A DNA stretch of 8,240 nt from Pseudomonadota bacterium (GTDB lineage: Bacteria; Pseudomonadota; Alphaproteobacteria; Acetobacterales; Acetobacteraceae): positions 1-8,240 of the forward strand of contig JAKBCD010000046.1 in the NCBI GenBank assembly GCA_021808205.1. The letters are read 5' to 3'. Below the pieces are notes generated by a model. That model saw nothing but the letters and a program-made list of their open reading frames with translations. It searched no databases and was not told the DNA's origin. Shown here piece by piece: positions 1-4,808 of the stretch (the first letter of the stretch is position 1; each line of letters starts with the position of its first letter). The position numbers and the translations under genes are program-made.

Positions 1-271
1 ATTGTCTAAACTCGTCACGGAATCTGAGACAAACCATCCGCTGGCGCCGCTGGCCTGCTGGATGGCGCGGCAGGAAGAGCTGGGGCGCCTGCGGCTGGTG
101 GGCGATGCCTTCAGCCTGGCCCGGATGCTGGCCGATATGGTGTTCGGCGCGCTGGTCATGAACTCTTTCAACGACTTCAGATGGCCGAGCGGTGAGGCGC
201 GGCAAACACATATCCGTAATGCGATCAGCGTGTTTTTGCGCGGCGTTGGCGCGCCGCCGCACACGCCATAG
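1..271 (+). CDS. C-terminal part of a probable TetR/AcrR-family transcriptional regulator
   Basis: The reading frame is open at the left edge of the window, so only the last 89 or so residues are seen. They are mostly helical, with the pattern of a TetR C-terminal ligand-binding and dimerisation domain: an early acidic helix beginning KLVTESETNHPL, a middle stretch 'LGRLRLVGDAFSLARMLADM', and a closing helix ending in 'SVFLRGVG'. In TetR proteins of the AefR/AcrR type the final helix often ends in a similar 'vFL.g' phrase. The DNA-binding helix-turn-helix would lie upstream, outside the window. A TTG at base 2 could be read as a start, but an 89-residue protein lacking the HTH would be unusual, so a truncated view is more likely. 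The regulated target cannot be inferred. The family call rests on pattern only. Confidence 0.55.
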   Translation, partial: LSKLVTESETNHPLAPLACWMARQEELGRLRLVGDAFSLARMLADMVFGALVMNSFNDFRWPSGEARQTHIRNAISVFLRGVGAPPHTP

Positions 272-328
272 GGCCGGAACCGGGCGTATTTTCTGGAAAT
301 CACGTCAGCGTTCTGCTAACGTTTGCGT

Positions 329-376
329 AACGGCCTAACAAAGGCCGGTTGAACTCTCGCCCTGGGGCAGCCAGGG
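329..376 (+). other. Two small hairpins in the leader of the 41-residue ORF
   Basis: The first hairpin pairs AACGGCC (329-335) with GGCC-G-GTT (343-350), with one bulged G and a 7-base loop. The second is a perfect 6-bp stem, CCCTGG (360-365) with CCAGGG (371-376), and a 5-base loop. Neither is followed by a T-run, so they are not clear intrinsic terminators. The second ends only 4 bases before the GAGGA ribosome-binding site at 381-385, so it could influence translation of the downstream ORF or stabilise the end of the upstream transcript. Short GC-rich stems arise easily by chance in this genome. Confidence 0.3.
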
Positions 377-389
377 AAGCGAGGATAAA

Positions 390-515
390 ATGAACGCTGT
401 GGTGATCTGGGCGGAGATGCTGGCGGTGCCTGTGGTGTTGGGGCTCATCGGTGTGGTGGTGTGTTATTTGCGCGACCAGCACGAGCTTAACACGCGGCAC
501 AAGCTGCCGCATTAG
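390..515 (+). CDS. Small single-pass membrane protein, 41 residues, function unknown
   Basis: An ATG at 390 is preceded by GAGGA (381-385) at a 4-base spacing and opens 41 codons ending in TAG. The product begins MNAVVIWAEMLAVPVV, continues as an unbroken hydrophobic stretch to about residue 27 (ending near 'GVVVCYL'), then switches to a polar, His/Arg/Lys-containing tail that ends HKLPH. This is the layout of a single-span inner-membrane microprotein with a charged C-terminus, probably cytoplasmic by the positive-inside rule. Third codon positions are rich in G and C, like neighbouring genes, which supports coding. It does not match the small subunits I know (CydX, CcoQ, KdpF). It lies 118 bases after the TetR-like gene in the same direction, so cotranscription is possible. 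No function can be assigned. Confidence 0.6.
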   Translation: MNAVVIWAEMLAVPVVLGLIGVVVCYLRDQHELNTRHKLPH

Positions 516-520
516 AGCGC

Positions 521-571
521 GACGGCTTCAGGTCCGCTCGCAAAGCAAGCGGCCTTAAAGTCTGAATCGTC
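521..571. repeat. Long imperfect palindrome between convergent genes (REP-like stem-loop)
   Basis: Three arm blocks pair in order: GACG (521-524) with CGTC (568-571), TTCAG (527-531) with CTGAA (562-566), and CCGCT (534-538) with AGCGG (548-552). The apex is nearly symmetrical (GC-AAA-GC with one C/A mismatch). The element fills most of the space between the 41-residue ORF (stop at 515) and the convergent exported-protein gene (stop at 573). No strong T-run follows on either strand, so it is not a classical intrinsic terminator. It may still protect or end both transcripts. Its flanks (TTAGAGCGC on the left, TGAATCG on the right) are reminiscent of dispersed intergenic repeats of alphaproteobacteria, but one copy in the window cannot prove this. 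Confidence 0.5.
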
Positions 572-572
572 C

Positions 573-1157
573 TTAGTCCTGCGGCTGCAACAGCATTTGC
601 AGCGCACCGGGCGGCAGGTTGAGCGGAGTGAACCCGGCGGGGGGCGCAAAGCTGCCGGCGGCTTGTCGGCCGTAGGAGACAGCGGTGGCGGTGACATCCG
701 TGCCGCCCTGGGCGTTCTGACCCACAAAATGCAGCACCACGCCATCCGGGGTGATGCAGGCGCGGGCTGTGCCGTGCTGGTCCATCACCAGATATTTCCG
801 GCATTCAAGCCCGGCATAATGGCCGGTGCCAATGGGGGTGAATTTGGCGTTGTCGGCCTGGTAGATTTCCGCCGTGAGAGCTGAGAAATCCGGCGCCTGG
901 ACGATGGCGCGCATGGCAGGCACAACGATTTCCGCCTGCGCGGCGGGCAGGTTGGCCAGCACGTAATAGCCATTCGGACTATCAACCCGTGCGAGTTGCT
1001 GGGCGGCGTTGTAGCTGAGCTGATAGGCCCCGGCCGCCTGGGCGGGTGAGGAGAGAGTGTAGGTTACCTGCACGTCCCGCGCTGGCAGGAAGCTGGGTGC
1101 GGCGGCGGCGAGCGCCGGGGTGAGGGCCGCCACGGCGGCGAGGGCTAAATGCTTCAT
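573..1157 (-). CDS. Exported protein, DUF4412/LolA-like style, function unknown
   Basis: This 194-residue protein starts MKHLALAAVAALTPALAAAA, a Sec-type signal peptide with probable cleavage after the alanine run near residue 19-20. The mature part looks beta-rich, with alternating segments around residues 28-50 ('VQVTYTLSS', 'YQLSYNAA') and 55-80. It then has a block 'YAGLECRKYLV' and 'ARACITPDGVVLHF', where Cys119 and Cys134 could form a disulfide. A 'G-x-x-C...C-I-T-x-D-G-V-x-L' arrangement recurs in secreted proteins of the DUF4412 type, which resemble lipoprotein-carrier folds. That family placement is from memory. The start codon overlaps the aat stop (ATGA), with AAGAGG at 1162-1167 serving as Shine-Dalgarno 4 bases upstream, so translation is probably coupled to aat. 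A periplasmic location is likely. The partner or ligand is unknown. Confidence 0.8.
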   Translation of the reverse strand: MKHLALAAVAALTPALAAAAPSFLPARDVQVTYTLSSPAQAAGAYQLSYNAAQQLARVDSPNGYYVLANLPAAQAEIVVPAMRAIVQAPDFSALTAEIYQADNAKFTPIGTGHYAGLECRKYLVMDQHGTARACITPDGVVLHFVGQNAQGGTDVTATAVSYGRQAAGSFAPPAGFTPLNLPPGALQMLLQPQD

Positions 1158-1819
1158 GGTACCTCTTTTCGCATGGCCGCAAACTCGCGCAGCAATGCGG
1201 CAGGATCGGGGCAGAGGGGAAAGCGCGCCTGAACCTCCACCGCTTCGGCCAGCATGGCGTGATAGGCGTTGCGCGGCACCTCGATGGCGCCAAAGCGGGC
1301 CAGGTGGGTAGTGATGAATTGCGTGTCCAGCAGGGTGTAGCCGCCAAGGCGTAACCGGGCGATGAGATGCGCCAAGGCCACTTTTGAGGCGTCCGTGACG
1401 GTGGAGAACATGCTCTCGCCAAAAAAGACCCCGCCCAGGGCGGCGCCATACAGTCCGCCGACCAGTCGGCCCTCCTGCCAGGTTTCCACGCTGTGGGCGA
1501 AGCCGAGGCGATAGAGTTCAACGAACAAGGTTTCGATCTCGTGGTTGATCCAGGTTTCTGGCCGGTTGCTCCGCGCGGCGGCGCAGGCGGCGATGGTGGC
1601 GGGGAAGTCAGCATCCGCGGTGATGGTGAAGCGCGAGCCGTGCAATGTTTTCATTAAGGAGCGGGAAATGTGAAAGCCGTGCAGCGGCAGCACGCCCCGG
1701 GCGTCCGGGTCCAGCCAGTGCAGGGAGCGACTCTCCCGCGATTCCGCCATTGGGAATAGTCCCAGCCGGTAGGCGCGGAGCAGCAGATCTGGTGTGAGGA
1801 CGAATGGCCGCGCGGACAT
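1154..1819 (-). CDS. aat: Leucyl/phenylalanyl-tRNA-protein transferase (Aat)
   Basis: This enzyme moves Leu or Phe from aminoacyl-tRNA to the N-terminal Arg or Lys of a protein, creating a degron read by ClpS/ClpAP in the bacterial N-degron pathway. It acts in the cytoplasm. The 221 residues carry the family signatures in order: 'YRLGLFPMAE' (17-26), 'WLDPDARGVLPL' (35-46), 'HISRSLMK' (50-57), 'ETWINHEIETLF' (88-99), the core 'AHSVETWQEGRLVGGLYG' (108-125), 'FFGESMFST..DASKVAL' (132-149) and 'LLDTQFITTHLARFGA' (163-178). Length is close to the usual bacterial size of about 200-250. The ATG start gives the expected N-terminus, but no Shine-Dalgarno precedes it; a candidate promoter sits so close that the message may be leaderless. 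The stop overlaps the start of the exported-protein gene by 4 bases. Confidence 0.97.
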   Translation of the reverse strand: MSARPFVLTPDLLLRAYRLGLFPMAESRESRSLHWLDPDARGVLPLHGFHISRSLMKTLHGSRFTITADADFPATIAACAAARSNRPETWINHEIETLFVELYRLGFAHSVETWQEGRLVGGLYGAALGGVFFGESMFSTVTDASKVALAHLIARLRLGGYTLLDTQFITTHLARFGAIEVPRNAYHAMLAEAVEVQARFPLCPDPAALLREFAAMRKEVP

Positions 1820-1825
1820 GGGGGA

Positions 1826-1854
1826 ATTTCACACCCAAGCGGGGGATTTGCCAA
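1826..1854 (-). promoter_or_regulatory. Candidate sigma-70-type promoter for aat, possibly giving a leaderless mRNA
   Basis: On the minus strand, TTGGCA (1854-1849, 5 of 6 to the -35 consensus) is followed after 17 bases by TGAAAT (1831-1826, 4 of 6 to the -10). Seven bases downstream of the -10 lies the A of the aat ATG at 1819. The predicted transcript would therefore begin at or very near the start codon, consistent with the missing Shine-Dalgarno. The -10 match is only moderate. Confidence 0.4.
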
Positions 1855-1885
1855 GCGTGGTTTGCTGTGCCATCGGCAGGCTGGC

Positions 1886-2995
1886 GTGACAGAACCGGAC
1901 AGCCACAAGCTCGGGACACTTGAGATTGGCCGATTTATCGCCGCCAGTGTGGTGGTGTTCACGCATGTGCCGTGGCTGATGCAGCGGTTTGCTGCTGACC
2001 CAGGGAAGCTGCTGTTTGGCGGCTGGCTGCCGCCGGCACCCATCGCGGTGCAATATTTCTTCGTGCTCAGCGGATTTGTGATGCTGGTTGCCCACCACAG
2101 GGATTTTGGCAAGCCGGGTGCGGCTTGGCGCTTTTGGTGGCGGCGCGCCTGCCGTATCTACCCGATGTATTGGCTGGCGCTGGGGGCGCTGGTTTATTAT
2201 TATTATCCGCTGGCCAGGCCGTTCACCTGGGTGCAGCTGATGACGTTGCTGCCTGGCAATTTTAACGAATGGGTGGGGCCGGCGTGGTCTTTGCGGTATG
2301 AGATCGCGTTTTACCTCATGTTCGGGCTGTGCCTGCTGCCGCGTATTGGCAAACTGGTCATGGCGGCCTGGATGGTGGTGGTGTTTTGGGTGTGCCGGCC
2401 GGATTTTTTGAGAAAACCGCTGGACCCCGGCTTGCCGCAGGCGGTGAAGCATCTGATCTTCCCGGACGGCGCACGGTTTTTCTCAGGCGAGGAGATATTG
2501 TTTTTTGGCGGGCTGCTGTGCGGATGGCTGTATCTGCGCCACCCCATGGGCCGCCGCGCCGCCTGGGGGCTGCTCTGGCTTGGGGTGGCTTGGGTTGCCG
2601 CTTGTATGCCGTTGCTTCATGGCGGCTATGATTACGTGAAGGGCGCGTGGGAGCCGGTGATTGCCATGGGGTACGGCAGCGTGATTCTGGCGCTGGCGAA
2701 TTTGGAGAGGGGCGGAGCGCTGCGCACTGGCCGGGCGGCGGTGTTGATGGGGCAGATTTCCTATCCGCTTTACATATTGCACATGGTATGCGTGACGCTG
2801 CTGCTGACCTGGTTTTACGGCAGGCTGCATCTTAGCCTGGCGGGGCAATATGCGGGGCTGGTGGCGGGAATTGCGCTGGTTTACGGGCTTTGCGCGGTGG
2901 CGGCCCTGCTTGTTGACCAGCCTTTGCAGCGATGGCTGCGCAGGGGCACGAAAAAACCCCAGGCCATTAGCCCGGGGTTGGCGGCGCCGCCTTAA
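1886..2995 (+). CDS. Acyltransferase-3 family membrane protein (ExoZ/OafB-like)
   Basis: This integral inner-membrane protein of about 370 residues probably moves an acyl group, such as acetyl, onto a surface polysaccharide or lipid-linked sugar. Near the N-terminus it has the acyltransferase-3 R-X10-H motif: Arg in 'EIGRFIAA' and His in 'VVVFTHVPW'. Further along come 'YFFVLSGFVMLV', 'RRACRIYPMYWLA', 'GPAWSLRYEIAFYLMF' and, near the end, 'GQISYPLYILHM', all typical of the family. Around ten hydrophobic segments can be counted. I chose the GTG at 1886 because CAGG lies 5 bases upstream and the protein then starts MTEPDSHKLGTLEIGRF. An in-frame TTG at 1862 would add 8 residues but has no ribosome-binding site. 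It is divergent from aat. The basic, proline-rich tail ('RRGTKKPQAISPG') is encoded by DNA that also forms a minus-strand terminator. The substrate cannot be told from the sequence. Confidence 0.9.
   Translation: MTEPDSHKLGTLEIGRFIAASVVVFTHVPWLMQRFAADPGKLLFGGWLPPAPIAVQYFFVLSGFVMLVAHHRDFGKPGAAWRFWWRRACRIYPMYWLALGALVYYYYPLARPFTWVQLMTLLPGNFNEWVGPAWSLRYEIAFYLMFGLCLLPRIGKLVMAAWMVVVFWVCRPDFLRKPLDPGLPQAVKHLIFPDGARFFSGEEILFFGGLLCGWLYLRHPMGRRAAWGLLWLGVAWVAACMPLLHGGYDYVKGAWEPVIAMGYGSVILALANLERGGALRTGRAAVLMGQISYPLYILHMVCVTLLLTWFYGRLHLSLAGQYAGLVAGIALVYGLCAVAALLVDQPLQRWLRRGTKKPQAISPGLAAPP
2951..2977 (-). terminator. Intrinsic terminator for the minus strand, inside the acyltransferase 3' end
   Basis: Read on the minus strand, CCCC-G-GGC (2977-2970), loop TAATG, GCC-T-GGGG (2964-2957) form an 8-bp stem with one G-U wobble, followed at once by six T (2956-2951). 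On the plus strand the wobble becomes an A/C mismatch and no T-run follows, so the element is oriented. It lies 40 bases after the stop of the 67-residue minus-strand gene, the only candidate it could serve. Confidence 0.75.
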
Positions 2996-3016
2996 GTTTG
3001 GCGCCTGGGTTGTGCT

Positions 3017-3220
3017 TCAGCGCACGGTTGAAGACATGGCCCAGAAATGACCGTGAACCAGGCCGTCGTCATAATGGTCAAAATCATCACGGTCATTGGC
3101 GGGTTCCTCGCACTGAGGCTGGGCGGTGCGGTTGGGGAGCGGGCTGGTACGGCGTGCCAGATTCCTGCCATTTGCGCCAGAACCGCCGGGCAAGCTGTTT
3201 GGGGTGGTATGGGCACGCAT
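3017..3220 (-). CDS. Small acidic/His-rich-tail protein, 67 residues, function unknown
   Basis: The ATG at 3220 has an ideal Shine-Dalgarno (AAGGAG, 3233-3228) 7 bases upstream, and an oriented intrinsic terminator lies 40 bases beyond the TGA. Together these make a complete small transcription unit. The product has a polar N-terminal half rich in Thr, Asn, Gly, Arg and Pro (starts MRAHTTPNSLPGG; middle 'NGRNLARRTSPLPNRT'). Then comes an acidic, aromatic and His segment, 'DRDDFDHYDDGLVHGHFWA' (about residues 43-61), and a short tail ending TVR. There is no signal peptide or membrane span, and only one Cys. Third positions favour C, as expected for coding. The N-terminal half looks disordered, and the second half could be a binding or metal-coordinating motif. 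The gene converges on the acyltransferase. I do not recognise the family. A longer minus-strand frame over the same bases lacks such start signals. Confidence 0.65.
   Translation of the reverse strand: MRAHTTPNSLPGGSGANGRNLARRTSPLPNRTAQPQCEEPANDRDDFDHYDDGLVHGHFWAMSSTVR
3046..3097. repeat. Perfect 11-bp inverted repeat within the 67-residue gene
   Basis: AATGACCGTGA (3046-3056) and TCACGGTCATT (3087-3097) are exact reverse complements separated by 30 bases. They fall in the codons of the acidic/His segment, and the intervening DNA encodes the Asp-rich part. The repeat could fold the mRNA locally or be a by-product of repeated Asp, His and Gly codons. Confidence 0.5.
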
Positions 3221-3227
3221 GGGGATG

Positions 3228-3233
3228 CTCCTT
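3228..3233 (-). promoter_or_regulatory. Ribosome-binding site deciding the start of the 67-residue gene
   Basis: The minus strand reads AAGGAG, then 7 bases, then ATG. This is the best Shine-Dalgarno match in the window and the main reason to accept this ORF over the overlapping alternatives in 2996-3404. Confidence 0.65.
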
Positions 3234-3292
3234 GAAGCAAATGGGCCTTCACCAACGCGGCGGGGGGAAGGGTGGATGGAAAGTACCGCGCG

Positions 3293-3313
3293 GTGAAGTT
3301 AAGAGTGAAGTTA
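3293..3313. repeat. Tandem 9-bp direct repeat upstream of the 67-residue gene
   Basis: GTGAAGTTA occurs at 3293-3301 and again at 3305-3313, separated by AGA, giving a 12-bp period. It sits in the divergent intergenic region between the minus-strand 67-residue gene (ATG at 3220) and the regulator gene at 3405. Tandem half-sites spaced near one helical turn are typical of transcription factor binding. The factor is unknown. Apart from this repeat and the AT-rich block next to the regulator start, I see nothing definite in 3234-3404. Confidence 0.4.
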
Positions 3314-3374
3314 TTTACATTGCGCTGCACACACCAGCGGAATTCTGGCGGATCTACGCAAAACAGTGCGTGAC

Positions 3375-3403
3375 TTTACTGTAAATTTTTGCAAAATGTA
3401 AAA
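3375..3403 (+). promoter_or_regulatory. Candidate operator/promoter of the ScfR-type regulator
   Basis: Directly before the start codon, an AT-rich block unlike its surroundings holds TTTAC-T-GTAAA (3375-3385, a perfect inverted repeat), TTTTGCAAAA (3387-3396, a perfect palindrome) and a second TGTAAAA (3397-3403), which repeats TGTAAAT at 3380-3386 with a 17-base period. Actinobacterial RamB, a related regulator, is known to bind sites containing TTTGCAAA, so autoregulation by the downstream protein is plausible. No Shine-Dalgarno is visible before the ATG at 3405. Confidence 0.4.
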
Positions 3404-3404
3404 T

Positions 3405-4808
3405 ATGTCAAAAATTATGATCGGTAAAACCATCAGGCGGCTGCGGATGGAGCAGGGCTTCACACAGCAGGGGTTTGCACAGAAACTCGGAATTTCAACA
3501 TCTTATTTGAACCTCGTGGAGCATGACCAGCGGAATGTGACGGCTTCGTTGTTGTTCAAGCTGACGGATATTTTGAAGGTTGACCTTGCGGCGCTCTCGG
3601 GCACGCAGGAGCGGGAGTTTGAGGTGGCGCTGCGGGAGGTGTTTACCGACCCGCATATTGGCGCGGAGCCGGTGCCAGAGGCGGAGTTGCAAGCACTGGC
3701 GGCGGCACCCAACGCGGCGCGGGCTGTGCTGGTGCTGCACCGGGCGCTGGCGGGCGCGCGGGAGGAGGGTGGCGGGATTACGCTGCCCTCGGGCCGGAAA
3801 ATTCTGCTGCCGACCGAAGAGGTGCGGGATTTTTTCCATGCCCATGAAAACCACTTTCCGGCGCTGGAGGATGCGGCCGAAACTATAGGCAAGGCGTTGG
3901 ATGTGGCGGCGGTTGGCTCCACCCATGCGCTGGCGGAGCGGTTGCGGCGCAACCATGGGCTGGTGGTGAGCGTGCAACCCTTGCCCGGCGCCTTGCGCGT
4001 GTTTGATGCGGCGAGCCGGATGCTGACACTCTCTGAGGATTTGCCGCGCGAGAGCCGGGGGTTTCAGATGGCGTTTCAGCTGGCGCTGCTGGAGGCGCGC
4101 ACACAAGTGGAGGCGATTGTGAAGCGCGCCGAGCCGAGCACGAAGGACGCCGCGGAGCTGCTGCGAATTGGGCTGCTGAACTACGTGGCCGGGGCGTTGA
4201 TGATGCCTTACGAGGCGATGCTGAACGCAGCACGGGAGTTGCGTTATGATGTGGAGGCGCTGGCGGCGCGGTTTGGTGTCTCCTACGAGCAAACCTGCCA
4301 CCGGCTATCCTCCATGCAGCGGGCGGGGGCGCGGGGCGTGCCGTTTTTCTTTCTGCGGGTGGACCCGGCGGGCAATGTGAGCAAGCGGTTTTCCGCCGCG
4401 GGGTTTCCGTTCATGCGGTATGGCGGCACCTGCCCGCGCTGGGTGGCGCATTCGGCTTTTGCCACACCGGGGGCCATACGGGTGCAGGTGGCACAGCTTT
4501 CCGCCACCGAGACGTTTTTATGCTTCGCGCGCACCATAACCGGCCGTCCGGCGCGCTGGGGGGAGCCGCCGCCGGTGCGGGTGATCGCCATGGGGTGCGA
4601 TGTAAGCCATGCGCGGGAGGTGGTGTATGGGGACGGGCTGGATTTGGCGGCGGCGGCGGTGGGGATTGGGCTTTCATGCCGGTTGTGCGAGCGGCAGGAT
4701 TGCCGCTCCCGTGCGTTTCCGCCGATTGCGCACCGGCTGGCGCTGAGCCCGGATTTAACGAGTGCGAGCCCCTACCGGTTTAAAGCGATGCCGGGGGAGA
4801 AAGCCTGA
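3405..4808 (+). CDS. ScfR/PccR-type short-chain fatty-acyl-CoA transcriptional regulator (XRE + ImmA/IrrE-like + DUF2083)
   Basis: This 467-residue cytoplasmic regulator has an XRE helix-turn-helix at about 8-62 ('TIRRLRMEQGFTQQGFAQKL', then 'GISTSYLNLVEHDQRNVTASL'). A central ImmA/IrrE-like region covers about 150-305, and a C-terminal ScfR domain about 310-460. Relatives such as PccR and RamB control propionyl-CoA, acetate or glyoxylate-cycle genes by sensing short-chain acyl-CoA. The place where true metalloproteases have HExxH reads 'GFQMAFQLALLE' (219-230), so no zinc protease activity is expected, as is normal for the family. The C-terminal domain has 'CRLCERQDCRSRAFPP' (425-440), a C-X2-C-X4-C cluster that could bind metal or sense redox state. 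Length matches the family. It overlaps tlyA by one base (TGATG). No obvious target gene of propionate or glyoxylate metabolism is adjacent; pckA is nearby but separately transcribed. Confidence 0.92.
   Translation: MSKIMIGKTIRRLRMEQGFTQQGFAQKLGISTSYLNLVEHDQRNVTASLLFKLTDILKVDLAALSGTQEREFEVALREVFTDPHIGAEPVPEAELQALAAAPNAARAVLVLHRALAGAREEGGGITLPSGRKILLPTEEVRDFFHAHENHFPALEDAAETIGKALDVAAVGSTHALAERLRRNHGLVVSVQPLPGALRVFDAASRMLTLSEDLPRESRGFQMAFQLALLEARTQVEAIVKRAEPSTKDAAELLRIGLLNYVAGALMMPYEAMLNAARELRYDVEALAARFGVSYEQTCHRLSSMQRAGARGVPFFFLRVDPAGNVSKRFSAAGFPFMRYGGTCPRWVAHSAFATPGAIRVQVAQLSATETFLCFARTITGRPARWGEPPPVRVIAMGCDVSHAREVVYGDGLDLAAAAVGIGLSCRLCERQDCRSRAFPPIAHRLALSPDLTSASPYRFKAMPGEKA

Noticed and set aside
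1829..2452. Minus-strand ORF of 207 codons opposite the acyltransferase
   Set aside because: His/Gln/Arg-rich antisense shadow; the plus strand encodes a clear acyltransferase-3 protein.
3299..3313. Possible CtrA site (TTAA-N7-TTAA) in the divergent region
   Set aside because: The half-sites are TTAA and TTAT with 8 bases between rather than 7, and are better explained by the 9-bp direct repeat.
2992..3330. 112-codon minus-strand ORF overlapping the small 67-residue gene
   Set aside because: It uses another frame, has no Shine-Dalgarno, and its composition is unremarkable. The 67-codon frame has the AAGGAG site and a matching terminator.
2998..3384. Plus-strand ORF of 128 codons after the acyltransferase
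   Set aside because: No good RBS at its start, Trp/Gly/Arg-rich shadow composition, and it lies antisense to the better supported small gene.
3495..4301. Long minus-strand ORF of 268 codons opposite the ScfR-type regulator
   Set aside because: Its Arg/Gln/His-rich translation is typical of the antisense of a GC-rich gene; the plus strand has a complete, recognisable regulator over the same bases.
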